Positions 17,020-26,678 of a stretch of DNA of 64,000 bases are shown here, in pieces. The notes beneath the pieces are model-generated. The model was not told the DNA's origin and did no database searches. It saw only the letters and a program-made list of their open reading frames with translations. The DNA comes from Nisaea sediminum (GTDB lineage Bacteria; Pseudomonadota; Alphaproteobacteria; Thalassobaculales; Thalassobaculaceae), in contig NZ_JACZCQ010000001.1 of NCBI RefSeq assembly GCF_014904705.1, forward strand, positions 310,001-374,000, read 5' to 3'. The position numbers and the translations under genes are program-made. Every line of letters begins with the position of its first letter. Position 1 is the first letter of the stretch.

Positions 17020-19449
17020 ATGACGGAAGACGCCGCCTTCAGGCCGATCGGATCGCGCACCAAGGACGAGATCCGCGGCGAGAATTTCTGCGAAAGCGAA
17101 ATCTACAAGCTTGAACGCGCACGACTGTCAGCCCGGCGCCGCAAGTTCGGCGGCGGCGAAGCCGAGCGGTTCACCGGCCTTGCCATCTCCGGCGGCGGTA
17201 TCCGCTCCGCCACCTTCGCGCTCGGATTGCTGCAAGCGCTGGCGCGCCACGATCTGCTGAAGGGCTTCGACTATCTCTCGACGGTCTCCGGGGGCGGCTA
17301 TATCGGCTCCTGCCTCAGCTGGCTGCTTGGCAAGAATTACGAGAAACATCGCGTGGAGGAGGGCTCGGGCCGCGGGCCCTACGGTCTCGGCCCCGCCGAC
17401 TTTCCATTCGGCACCGCGCCGCCGCGGGATCGCGCCAATCCACTCCATTGGGAGGGCATGCTGCGCTACCTTCGCGAGCACGCGGAATATCTGGCACCGA
17501 ATCCGGACATCTCTCTTCTCTCGGGCATCGCCGTCGTGGTGCGGGGAATCTTTCTCAACCTGCTGGTCTGGGTCCCGGTGTCCATGGCGATTTTCCTGAT
17601 CCTGATGCTCGGCTTCCGGGCGCCCTGGTGGCCGGATCTGCAGGCAATGTTCGTGAAGCGCGAGGCGATCGAGTCCAGCCTCCCGGAAGCGGCGGCGTCC
17701 CTGCTCAGGCCGGGATTCCTCAATCTGCACGAGATCGTCCTGATTGGCGGACTCCTCGGGTTGGTAATCTTCGCACTGGTTTCGCTGATCTACTCCATCG
17801 GCACCTTCTTTATCACGCGGCGAAAGGATGCCGACTGGTCCTATGCCCAGCGCCGGCTCTTCGAGAGCTCCGGAAAATGGATCCTTCCGCTCAGCCTGCT
17901 GGCGATCACGGTCGGCGTGCTGCCCTACATCGCCGTGCTGCTGCACAACACGCTCGGGAGTTTCGGGGGGACAGGCGCCGGGGCAATGTTCGGCGGCATG
18001 GCCAGCGCACTGGTTTCTGCCAAGAAATCGCAACACCCGCTGATAAGAAGTGCGGTCCTTCCCGGGCTTGCGCTCCTTGTGCTTGGTGGCTTCCTGGTTA
18101 TGACCTGTACCCTCGCGCTGATCGTGCGGGAAAGCGGCGGCGTCATTGCCGTCTCCGACTATGATGGGCACTGGATCGCCCAGCTCGGGATCGGCAATGT
18201 CGTCTTTCTCGTCTTTCTCGCCGTTGCTCTGCTGAGCGGCTATCTGGTCAACGCAAACTACATTTCGCTGCACCGGTTTTACCGCGACCGCTTGATGGAA
18301 GCCTTTATGCCGATGCCGGGATCGATTTCCGGCAACCGGGTCCACAAGTCGACCGGCGCGAATATCGAGGAGCTGCGCGACATTTCCGATCCGGACACCG
18401 GCGCGCCGTACCATCTGGTCAATACCAACCTGATCCTGACGGAGTCCAGGAACAGCCTCTACCGGCGCCGCGGCGGGGACAATTTCGTCATGTCGCGGAT
18501 CTATTGCGGGGGCGATGCCGGGGGTTACCAGCCGACCGTGAAGTTCTCCGGCGGCGACATGACCCTTGCGACCGCGATGACGATCTCGGGCGCGGCGGCC
18601 AATCCGAATTCCGGCTGGGCCGGGACCGGAGCCACCCGGAGGCGCTCGGTTTCCTGGCTGATGAGCCTGCTGAACATCCGTCTCGGCTATTTCGTGCGCA
18701 ACCGGAACGCGCCGAAATTCCTCTGGTACAGCGGCAAGCCGAGCCATTTCGACGTCATGGCCTCGTCGATCGGCCTGTCTCCGCTGTCGGAGCAGGGCAA
18801 ATGGTTCCAGCTCAGCGACGGCGGGCATTTCGAAAATCTCGCGATCTACGAGCTGATCCGCCGGCGCTGCCGCCTCATCGTCGTGTCGGACGCCGGGGCC
18901 GATCCGGATTTCCAGTTCGGCGATCTGCAGAATACGGTGCGCCGGGTGAGCCAGGATTTCGGGGTCAGCGTCGATTTCGGAGATCCGTTCTATGATCGCG
19001 ACACCTACGTGAAGGCCTTCGAGAAGGCGGACGGCTCGGGAAAGCCCGCTCTCGGCGAGAGCCAGGTCTACGATCACTGGTGCAACCGCGTCTCCAGCCT
19101 CGTGCCGCGCCGCGAGACCGGTTTCCCGGTCAACGGCACCGCCGCCGATCACGGCTATATTATCGGCCGGATCAAGTATCCCCCGCGCGGCAGCGAGACG
19201 CCGGAGGAGGAGGGTGTGATCGTCTATATCAAGGCGGTGATGCTCGACGGGCTGAGCCTCGAGACGCGGGGCTACAAGACCGATCATCCGGCCTTTCCGC
19301 ACGAGCCGACCTCGGACCAGTTCTTCGATCCGGCGCAGTTCGAGGCCTATCGGGAATTGGGCAATGCGATCGGAGAGGATATGATCAAAGGCGCGCGCCT
19401 CAGGACATTGCTATCGCGCGCCTGGGGAGCGGCGGACGACGGTGCGTAG
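17020..19449 (+). CDS. Patatin-like phospholipase with membrane-spanning insert
   Basis: 809-aa protein. The patatin core begins with the oxyanion-hole motif SGGGIRSATFALG (Gly58-60) and the nucleophile Ser90 in STVSGGGYIG. The catalytic Asp is Asp600 in SDGGHFENL, after which come RRRCRLIVVSDAGADP and the end of the fold. Between Ser90 and Asp600 there are five strongly hydrophobic segments at about residues 168-197, 238-266, 287-308, 345-369 and 391-410. The Ser-Asp dyad is therefore split by a membrane insert, predicting an inner-membrane lipase. ATG at 17020 with GGAGAAGAG upstream; an in-frame TTG at 16996 is less likely. Transcribed on its own. Confidence 0.85.
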   Translation: MTEDAAFRPIGSRTKDEIRGENFCESEIYKLERARLSARRRKFGGGEAERFTGLAISGGGIRSATFALGLLQALARHDLLKGFDYLSTVSGGGYIGSCLSWLLGKNYEKHRVEEGSGRGPYGLGPADFPFGTAPPRDRANPLHWEGMLRYLREHAEYLAPNPDISLLSGIAVVVRGIFLNLLVWVPVSMAIFLILMLGFRAPWWPDLQAMFVKREAIESSLPEAAASLLRPGFLNLHEIVLIGGLLGLVIFALVSLIYSIGTFFITRRKDADWSYAQRRLFESSGKWILPLSLLAITVGVLPYIAVLLHNTLGSFGGTGAGAMFGGMASALVSAKKSQHPLIRSAVLPGLALLVLGGFLVMTCTLALIVRESGGVIAVSDYDGHWIAQLGIGNVVFLVFLAVALLSGYLVNANYISLHRFYRDRLMEAFMPMPGSISGNRVHKSTGANIEELRDISDPDTGAPYHLVNTNLILTESRNSLYRRRGGDNFVMSRIYCGGDAGGYQPTVKFSGGDMTLATAMTISGAAANPNSGWAGTGATRRRSVSWLMSLLNIRLGYFVRNRNAPKFLWYSGKPSHFDVMASSIGLSPLSEQGKWFQLSDGGHFENLAIYELIRRRCRLIVVSDAGADPDFQFGDLQNTVRRVSQDFGVSVDFGDPFYDRDTYVKAFEKADGSGKPALGESQVYDHWCNRVSSLVPRRETGFPVNGTAADHGYIIGRIKYPPRGSETPEEEGVIVYIKAVMLDGLSLETRGYKTDHPAFPHEPTSDQFFDPAQFEAYRELGNAIGEDMIKGARLRTLLSRAWGAADDGA

Positions 19450-19505
19450 CCTCCCGCCGTACCGCCATCCTCCGCTCCCTCTGGAGAGGAAGGATCCTCG
19501 CGCTT

Positions 19506-20291
19506 TTATTCGCCCTTGAATTCCGGACGCCGCTTTTCGATGAAGGCATGCATGCCCTCGCTCTGGTCGGCGGTGGCGAAGAGGCCCTGGAACATGGCCC
19601 GCTCCAGCGCCATGCCGGTCTCCAGAGAGGCGTCCTGGCCCTTGATGATGGCCGACTTGATCTGCTGCACGGCGATCGGCGGCATGCGGGTGATGTCCTT
19701 CGCCATCTTGTAGGCGGTCTCGAAGACCTCGGCATCCGGCACGACTTGGCTCGCGAGCCCGATGGCGAAGGCTTCCTTGCCGTCAATCGGCCGCCCTGTC
19801 AGGCAGAGGCGCATCGCCTGGAACTTGCCGACCGCGCGGGTCAGGCGCTGAGTGCCGCCGGCGCCGGGCATGATGCCGACCCGCACTTCCGGCTGCCCGA
19901 CCTGGGCCGTCTCGCCGATCACGATGATGTCGGAATGCATCGCGAGCTCCAGCCCGCCGCCGAGCGCGTAGCCGTTGATCGCCGCGATCACCGGCTTCGG
20001 ATAGTCTGCGATGCATTGCCAGAGCCGCTCGGTCTTGCGGTGGAACATCTCGACCGTGGTGCGGTCCGCCATGTCCTTCAGGTCGGCGCCGGCGGCGAAG
20101 GCCTTCTCGTCGCCGGTCAGCACGACCGCCAGCACATCCTCGTCCTCCGTCAGCTCCCGGAAGATGCGGGCCAGCTCCTGCCGCACTTCGAGGTTCAGCG
20201 CGTTCAGCGCGTCCGGGCGGTTGATGCGGACGATGGCGATGCGATCGTTCTCTTCGCGCTCGCGCGGATGATCGAGGATGACGACGGACAC
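19506..20291 (-). CDS. Enoyl-CoA hydratase/isomerase (crotonase), PaaF-like
   Basis: 261-aa crotonase that hydrates trans-2-enoyl-CoA. The oxyanion loop (AAGADLKDM), GGGLELAM and PEVRVGIMPGAGGTQRL are present; the last two hold the two catalytic glutamates. GTG start at 20291 with GGGAG six bases upstream. Divergent from the thiolase and 3-hydroxyacyl-CoA dehydrogenase genes; together they supply the three late beta-oxidation steps used for phenylacetate or adipate-type dicarboxyl-CoA. Confidence 0.9.
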   Translation of the reverse strand: MSVVILDHPREREENDRIAIVRINRPDALNALNLEVRQELARIFRELTEDEDVLAVVLTGDEKAFAAGADLKDMADRTTVEMFHRKTERLWQCIADYPKPVIAAINGYALGGGLELAMHSDIIVIGETAQVGQPEVRVGIMPGAGGTQRLTRAVGKFQAMRLCLTGRPIDGKEAFAIGLASQVVPDAEVFETAYKMAKDITRMPPIAVQQIKSAIIKGQDASLETGMALERAMFQGLFATADQSEGMHAFIEKRRPEFKGE

Positions 20292-20363
20292 TGTTTGCTC
20301 CCTTGGCTTTGCGCCGTCCGGAGGAGAGGCGCGGACGGCAAGATTATGCTTCCCGAGTGGAAA

Positions 20364-20391
20364 TTGACCGGGATATTAGGCTGTGCATACT
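20364..20391 (+). promoter_or_regulatory. Candidate sigma-70 promoter for the thiolase operon
   Basis: TTGACC (20364-20369) and CATACT (20386-20391) separated by 16 bases, 60 bases before the thiolase ATG and just upstream of a palindromic operator candidate. Confidence 0.45.
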
Positions 20392-20407
20392 GCACGCGAC
20401 AATAAGC

Positions 20408-20426
20408 TGCGAAATTCAATTTCGCA
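20408..20426. promoter_or_regulatory. 19-bp palindromic operator upstream of the thiolase gene
   Basis: TGCGAAAT-TCA-ATTTCGCA, a perfect repeat with 8-bp arms, in the divergent region between the crotonase and thiolase genes and about 17 bases downstream of the candidate -10 element. This position fits repression of the beta-oxidation operon by a TetR-, GntR- or MarR-type protein. The regulator is not identified. Confidence 0.6.
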
Positions 20427-20450
20427 AAAATCTCATTGGGAGCCGCCGAC

Positions 20451-21659
<1,209 letters not shown>

Positions 21660-21663
21660 TCTG

Positions 21664-23172
21664 ATGACATTCGATGCTGCGAAAGCCGGTCTCACCGTCG
21701 GTGTGATCGGTGCGGGCGCCATGGGGCAGGGGATCGTGCAGGTCTCCCTCCAGGGCGAGATGAACGTGGTGCTGTTCGACGCCAAGGAAGGCAGCGCGGA
21801 AGCCGGCAAGGCGCAGGTGATCTCGCGTCTCGAGCGTCTCGCCGAGAAGGGCAAGCTGACGGCCGACGCGGTCGCCGCGATGGCGGACCGGGTCACCGTC
21901 GCCTCCAGCCTCGCCGACTTCAGGGACTGCCAGTGCGTGGTCGAGGCGATCTTCGAGAATCTTGAGGTGAAGCGACAAGTCTTCGCCGAACTCGAAGAGC
22001 ATGTCGCCGCAGACTGTCTGCTGACCTCCAACACCTCCTCGCTGCCGATCGGCTCCATCGCCCGGGTCTGCAAGCATCCCGAAAGGGTCGCCGGCTTCCA
22101 CTTCTTCAACCCCGTGCCGCTGATGCGCCTCGTCGAGGTGATCCGCGGGCCGGGCACCGAGGAATGGGTCATGGACGGGCTCTGCGCGCTCGGCGAGCGC
22201 ATGGGCCGCACGCCGGTGAAGGTGAAGGACGCGCCGGGCTTCCTGGTGAATTTCGGCGGCCGCGCCTTCACCACCGAGGGCCTCGCCGTGGTGCACGAGG
22301 GCGTTGCGACGCCGGCCCAGGTCGATGCGGTGATGCGCGATTGCGGGCATTTCCGCATGGGCCCGTTCCAGCTCATGGACCTGACCGGGATCGACGTGAA
22401 CTATCCGGTCTCGCTGATCGTGCACGAGCAGTACAGCTACGATCCGCGCCTCCGGACCGTGCCGCTGCACAAGGCGCTCTACGACGCCGGCCGCTTCGGC
22501 CGGAAGACCGGCATCGGCCATTTCCGCTATGACGAAAAGGGCCAGGAGATCGACCCGCCGAGCCCGGATCACGAGACCGCGGCCGCCCCGGCGGTGCAGG
22601 TCCATGTCGCCGCGCACGCACCGGAACTCGACGACCTGCTGGCGGGCGTTGCGCTCGACGAGACCGACGACGGCTCCTCGCCGATCGTCGCCGCGCTCTT
22701 CGGCGAGGATTGCGCCACCTTCGCCAGCCGCATGGGCATCGACCATACCCGTCTCGTCGCCATCGACGTGACCGGCGACACCTCGAAGCGGGTGACGATC
22801 ATGTCCGCGCCGGGCGCCTCGGAAGACGCGCTCAACGCGGTCTCGGCGGCGCTGCAGAAGAACGGCCGCAAGGTGACGGCGATCAAGGACAGCGCCGGCT
22901 TCATCGCCCAGCGCATCCGCGGCATGGTCGGCAATCTCGGCTGCGAGATGGCGCAGATCGGCATTGCCGATCCGGACAGCATCGATCTCGCCATGAAACT
23001 TGGCCTCAACTATCCGCTCGGCCCGCTGGAGATCGTCGCCGATCTCGGTGTCGAGCGCGCCTTCGCCATCATGGCGGCGATGCACGCTGTCAGCGGCGAC
23101 GACCGATACCGGCCTAGCCTCTGGCTGCGCCGTCGGGCACAATTGGGGCTGGATATCAAAACGCCCAATTAA
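21664..23172 (+). CDS. paaH: 3-hydroxyacyl-CoA dehydrogenase, PaaH/PaaC-type
   Basis: 502-aa NAD-dependent enzyme with one Rossmann domain (GAGAMGQG, residues 16-23) and two C-terminal 3HCDH helical domains (KDAPGFLVN and KDSAGFIAQRI). The long two-domain form is typical of phenylacetate and adipate degradation enzymes that oxidise 3-hydroxyadipyl-CoA. TSNTSSLPI and HFFNPVPLMRLVEV match the family. Co-transcribed with the thiolase and probably with the small membrane protein gene 18 bases downstream. Confidence 0.9.
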   Translation: MTFDAAKAGLTVGVIGAGAMGQGIVQVSLQGEMNVVLFDAKEGSAEAGKAQVISRLERLAEKGKLTADAVAAMADRVTVASSLADFRDCQCVVEAIFENLEVKRQVFAELEEHVAADCLLTSNTSSLPIGSIARVCKHPERVAGFHFFNPVPLMRLVEVIRGPGTEEWVMDGLCALGERMGRTPVKVKDAPGFLVNFGGRAFTTEGLAVVHEGVATPAQVDAVMRDCGHFRMGPFQLMDLTGIDVNYPVSLIVHEQYSYDPRLRTVPLHKALYDAGRFGRKTGIGHFRYDEKGQEIDPPSPDHETAAAPAVQVHVAAHAPELDDLLAGVALDETDDGSSPIVAALFGEDCATFASRMGIDHTRLVAIDVTGDTSKRVTIMSAPGASEDALNAVSAALQKNGRKVTAIKDSAGFIAQRIRGMVGNLGCEMAQIGIADPDSIDLAMKLGLNYPLGPLEIVADLGVERAFAIMAAMHAVSGDDRYRPSLWLRRRAQLGLDIKTPN

Positions 23173-23190
23173 ACGAGACGAGGGAACGCC

Positions 23191-23487
23191 ATGAGCGGCA
23201 ACGAGACCGGGACCCCCGGAACTGGGATGGAAGAGCGCAAACCCTTCATCCTGGAGAAGCCGCTCTGGCGCGGCGTCTTCAACGGTGTCGTGCTCTGCAT
23301 CCTGATGCTCGGCGCCCAGGCACAGGGCTGGCTCGGCCCGAGCACCGAGGTCACCGCCGAGGACGTCTACCGCGCGGTGGTCTACGGCCTGGTGTTCGGT
23401 GCGGTCATGTATGTCTATTCGCTCTGGCGGCAGAAGCGGCAGGAGAAGGCGCGGGCCGCCGCGGCCGGGACGCGCGACGAGAACTGA
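23191..23487 (+). CDS. Small membrane protein, paralogue of the one at 25090
   Basis: 98 aa with two hydrophobic segments (about residues 28-46 and 62-76) and a basic tail (RQKRQEKARAAAA). The core WRGVFNGVVLCILMLGAQAQ, WLGP, and YGLVFGAVMYVYSLW is shared with the small protein at 25090-25353. No known domain recognised. Strong start context (GACGAGGGAACGCC ATG). It could be the last gene of the beta-oxidation operon or an independent gene. It is convergent with the TetR gene. Confidence 0.75.
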   Translation: MSGNETGTPGTGMEERKPFILEKPLWRGVFNGVVLCILMLGAQAQGWLGPSTEVTAEDVYRAVVYGLVFGAVMYVYSLWRQKRQEKARAAAAGTRDEN

Positions 23488-23508
23488 CGGTGTCGGTCCC
23501 GGTTGCGT

Positions 23509-24084
23509 TCAGGATTTTCGCACGAGCGGCAGGAAGATCGAATCCACCCAGATTTCGCGAAGGTCGGCCGGCGGCGGGCTGAACGTCATGATCGCGTACT
23601 GCCGCGTCAGATCGAGGAGCAGGGTCTCGATCGCGGGGATCAGTTTCTGCGGATCGATCTCCCCGCGCTTGACACCGCGTTCGAGGATCGGCGGCAGGCC
23701 CTGCGTCTGTCCCGCGGACAATGAACTCCTGAGGTCGCTTGGCGTGTTGCCGGTCTCCTGAAAATACTCGCTCGCGAAGACCGAGAAGATCGCGGCAAGC
23801 GCCATTGTGCGTTTCGAGATGAGCTCCATGTATTCCAGCAGTTCGGAGCGCAGGTCCCCGAGGTCGCCGACCTCGCTCGGATAAGCCTTCATCTGGTGGC
23901 GGATCGCCGCGATGGCGAGATCGGCCTTGTTTTCCCAGCGGCGGGCGATGACCGGCCGGCTCGTCCCGGCGCGGGCGGCGATGCCGTCCATCGTCATTCC
24001 GGCATATCCGCGCTCCGAAAGTTCCTCCCAGGCCGCCTCCAGTAGGGCCCGCTCCAGTGCGGCACCGCGACGACGTTCCGCCAT
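23509..24084 (-). CDS. TetR/AcrR family transcriptional regulator
   Basis: 191 aa. N-terminal helix-turn-helix in residues about 8-55 (LEAAWEELSERGYAGMTMDG, AARAGTSRPVIARRWENKADL), with an all-helical C-terminal ligand domain of the TetR_C_11/AcrR type. Divergent from a MipA/OmpV gene, with two matching palindromes in the shared 97-base region, so it most likely represses both itself and mipA. Confidence 0.9.
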   Translation of the reverse strand: MAERRRGAALERALLEAAWEELSERGYAGMTMDGIAARAGTSRPVIARRWENKADLAIAAIRHQMKAYPSEVGDLGDLRSELLEYMELISKRTMALAAIFSVFASEYFQETGNTPSDLRSSLSAGQTQGLPPILERGVKRGEIDPQKLIPAIETLLLDLTRQYAIMTFSPPPADLREIWVDSIFLPLVRKS

Positions 24085-24101
24085 AACGTGACAACTCCAA
24101 T

Positions 24102-24121
24102 AAGATGCGACTTCGCATCTT
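24102..24121. promoter_or_regulatory. TetR operator O1
   Basis: AAGATGCGA-CT-TCGCATCTT, a 20-bp site with perfect 9-bp arms, 18 bases from the tetR-type start codon. It shares the outer AAGATGC/GCATCTT half sites with O2. Confidence 0.75.
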
Positions 24122-24144
24122 GACCTTTGGCGATCAACCTTTCA

Positions 24145-24166
24145 TAAGATGCGTAACTGCATCTTA
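24145..24166. promoter_or_regulatory. TetR operator O2
   Basis: TAAGATGC-GTAACT-GCATCTTA, perfect 8-bp arms, 16 bases before the mipA start. Its centre lies 44 bp, about four helical turns, from the centre of O1, allowing cooperative binding on one face of the DNA. Confidence 0.75.
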
Positions 24167-24181
24167 ACAAGGGGCGACTAT

Positions 24182-25021
24182 ATGCCAATCCATTTCATGC
24201 CCAGGCGGCAAAGCATTGCCGCACTGTATCTTATCACGGTTCTCGGAAGCGTCGGCAGCACGGCAACCGCGCACGCGGGCGCGGACAGTGTTCCGGGACA
24301 GGCGGTGAGTCCGACAGCATCGTCGGCCCCGCCGGAGCGCAAGGACGACACGCGGTGGACCCTGGGGCTCGGCGTTGCCGTGGCCCCCGATTTCCTAGGC
24401 TCGGAAGAGTACGAAGCGCAGCCGGTACCGCTTCTCGACGTGAAATACGGCCGCTTCTTCGCCAGGACCGGTGACGGGATCGGCCTCAACATCCTCGAGA
24501 CGGAGCGCTTTACCGCCGGCGTCGCCATCGACTGGATGAAGGGCTACGACGGCGAGGATGTCGCACGCGGCATCGACGATGTGGATGATGCCCTCGGTGC
24601 GCGGCTCTTCGTCTCGACGCGGTTTCGCGGCTTCGTGGGCAAACTCGAGGCGACCCAGGCTGTCACCGAATCAGACCGGGGATTGCTGGTCGGTGCGTCG
24701 CTCGCCTATCCCGTCGCCGCAAGCGACAGGCTGACCATCATCCCGAGCCTCGGGACCCAATGGGCGAGCGAGAAATACATGGACGGCTATTTCGGGATCG
24801 ATGCCGGGGAGAGCGCCCGGTCGGGGCTTCGCACCTACGCGCCGGGCAGCGGCTTCCGGGACGTCACGTTCCGCCTCAGTGCGCGCTATCGCATTACGGA
24901 GAGCATTACGGCCACGGGCGCGCTCGGCGTCACCCATCTGCTCGGCGACGCGGCGGATAGTCCGATGGTCGAGCAGGAAACCGCGCCCGTCGCGCTCCTC
25001 GGCGTGACCTACAGCTTCTAG
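24182..25021 (+). CDS. MipA/OmpV family outer-membrane protein
   Basis: 279-aa secreted protein. Signal peptide about residues 1-35 ending near THAHA (ATAHAGADS). The barrel begins RWTLGLGVAVAPDFLGSEEY and ends with an outer-membrane-type C-terminal strand ...LLGVTYSF (terminal Phe). The family includes OmpV and MipA, the scaffold of MltA/PBP1B. ATG at 24182 has AAGGGGCGA upstream; the earlier in-frame ATG at 24149 lies inside operator O2 and is unlikely. Controlled by the divergent TetR protein. Confidence 0.85.
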   Translation: MPIHFMPRRQSIAALYLITVLGSVGSTATAHAGADSVPGQAVSPTASSAPPERKDDTRWTLGLGVAVAPDFLGSEEYEAQPVPLLDVKYGRFFARTGDGIGLNILETERFTAGVAIDWMKGYDGEDVARGIDDVDDALGARLFVSTRFRGFVGKLEATQAVTESDRGLLVGASLAYPVAASDRLTIIPSLGTQWASEKYMDGYFGIDAGESARSGLRTYAPGSGFRDVTFRLSARYRITESITATGALGVTHLLGDAADSPMVEQETAPVALLGVTYSF

Positions 25022-25089
25022 GAGGCAACGGTGCCGGGCGCCGGGGAAAGCGCATCGCAGCGCGCCGCGCCTGGCGGAGGAATCGGGTC

Positions 25090-25353
25090 ATGACCAGGCG
25101 GGACGGGCGCTTCTTCCTCGAGCTGCCGCACTGGCGCGGCCTGATGAACGGCGCCGTGTTCTGCCTGACGATGATCGCCGTCCGGGCCTGGCTCGGCCCG
25201 GGCGGCGCGCTGGGGGATTTCGGCATCCGGCATGCGTTCGGCTACGGGCTTGTGTTCGGAGTGCTGATGTATCTCTATGCCCTCTGGAAAGAGAGGAGCC
25301 GGGCCCGAACCGCGCGCCGGAACGGCGTCTCGGGGGCCGGCCCGGAGACGTGA
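25090..25353 (+). CDS. Small membrane protein, paralogue of the one at 23191
   Basis: 87 aa. Aligns with the 98-aa protein 1.9 kb upstream: LPHWRGLMNGAVFCLTM, AWLGP and YGLVFGVLMYLYALW, with two hydrophobic segments and a basic tail. GGAGGAATC ribosome site. It is followed after 15 bases by the tautomerase gene and lies downstream of mipA in the same direction. Function unknown. Confidence 0.75.
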   Translation: MTRRDGRFFLELPHWRGLMNGAVFCLTMIAVRAWLGPGGALGDFGIRHAFGYGLVFGVLMYLYALWKERSRARTARRNGVSGAGPET

Positions 25354-25368
25354 GAGGGGGCAAAGCCG

Positions 25369-25764
25369 ATGGCGCAGTACAAGATCTACGGTGAGCGCGC
25401 CCATCTCGCCCGCCACCGCGCGCGCCTGTCCGACATCCTGCACGGCTGCTCGACCGAGTTCCTGAAACTCCCGGAGGAGAAGCGCTTCCACCGCTTCATC
25501 CCGCTGGACCCGGAGGATTTCATTCGCCCGGCGGACCGGAGTGCGGCCTATACGGTGATCGAGATCTCCATGTTCGAGGGCAGAGCGCCGGAAACGAAGA
25601 AGGCGCTGCTGCACGCGATCATGGAACGGGTCCCGGCGGGGCTGGGCATCCCGGTCGAGGACGTGGAGATCACGATCTTCGAAACGCCGATGGCGAACTG
25701 GGGGATCCGCGGGAAGACGGGGGACGAACTGGTATTGGGGTACAGCGTGGACGACAGAAATTGA
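25369..25764 (+). CDS. Tautomerase family protein
   Basis: 131 aa with a 4-oxalocrotonate tautomerase-like fold: MAQYKIYG strand, YTVIEISMFEGRAPETKKAL and the closing VEITIFETPMANWGIRG. The mature N-terminal proline that serves as general base in most of the family is not evident: codon 2 is Ala. It may have another activity or none. Co-directional with the small membrane protein gene upstream. It is the last high-GC gene before the AT-rich island. Confidence 0.78.
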   Translation: MAQYKIYGERAHLARHRARLSDILHGCSTEFLKLPEEKRFHRFIPLDPEDFIRPADRSAAYTVIEISMFEGRAPETKKALLHAIMERVPAGLGIPVEDVEITIFETPMANWGIRGKTGDELVLGYSVDDRN

Positions 25765-25892
25765 GTCATGTCTCCCTGGATCTCTATAAAAGTCTACGAA
25801 TTTGAATTTCGATACTGAGGTGTACGGAAATATGGTACAGCAAATTTGTCGCCCGGATTGCAGTGCGTCTGCGTTAGAACTGGTAATTCATT

Positions 25893-26678
25893 TTATTGAT
25901 GGTTGAACTCGGTAAGTATCGAATCCGGGATTTTGTATTTTTTCCATGAAATAATTTCGAGGCTTTTGTTTCTGTATAATGGATGTATGAAGGCATTTGC
26001 AGAATTCTTGATTGCTACCATAATATGATTGCCATTCTGATCCGTCACTTTTCCTTGAGTCTCCTGGATCGCGCAACTGTAGTGGCAGGATTCATCGTAC
26101 TCGTAATCTTTCGAAAGCCAGGCACCTACAATTTTTTTTATCGAAAAATCTGTGGTGTTCTCATAGAATAGCCAGCTTTCTTTACTGGATATTTCTGTTG
26201 TTTGGTATTCAAGATTTGCATGAACATACTGATGCACGCAAAGCATTGGAGATATTGTTTCTGTTGTAATAGATGAATATTGCATTTCGTCAACAGATTT
26301 CCAGTTTTCCTTTTTTGCGGACTCCGCTAAAACCGAAAGCGCCACTGAAATCGGGAACTGTTCGGCTTTTACCTCTAAGGCTTGGGAAAATTTTAAAACT
26401 TTCTCTTTTGTCAGGTTGGTCTCATATTTTTTATGAATCCCCAAATTAACAACTGTCGGCGCGACACTTCTGTCGTTGCATCTTATTTTTTGCTTGAGTA
26501 TTTTCCTTGGCTTGATTTCCATTTTTTTAACGTGAAACTCTAAATTTCCAGCTTCATAGCGTTCCTGAAAATTGTTTGCGAGTGCCTCTGTGCCCGCGAA
26601 AACGATGATCAGCACAATGACAACAAATAATATATGCTTCTTCTCTTGCGCAATATGTGATGATTTAATTGAAGTCAT
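25893..26678 (-). CDS. Hypothetical exported or membrane-anchored protein
   Basis: 261 aa, not recognised. One N-terminal hydrophobic segment (about residues 15-33, HILFVVIVLIIVFAGTEALA) may be a signal peptide or anchor; the rest is hydrophilic. Four cysteines are spread through it, including CHYSC, which could form disulfides in the periplasm. Its start overlaps the end of the upstream lipoprotein gene by 14 bases, so the two are translationally coupled. Codon use is AT-rich, unlike its neighbours. Confidence 0.7.
   Translation of the reverse strand: MTSIKSSHIAQEKKHILFVVIVLIIVFAGTEALANNFQERYEAGNLEFHVKKMEIKPRKILKQKIRCNDRSVAPTVVNLGIHKKYETNLTKEKVLKFSQALEVKAEQFPISVALSVLAESAKKENWKSVDEMQYSSITTETISPMLCVHQYVHANLEYQTTEISSKESWLFYENTTDFSIKKIVGAWLSKDYEYDESCHYSCAIQETQGKVTDQNGNHIMVAIKNSANAFIHPLYRNKSLEIISWKKYKIPDSILTEFNHQ

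Noticed and set aside
17128-19302. 724-codon open frame on the minus strand, antisense to the patatin gene
   Set aside because: It is a by-product of high GC at third positions; its translation is Arg-, His- and Gln-rich and matches no family, while the plus strand has clear catalytic motifs.
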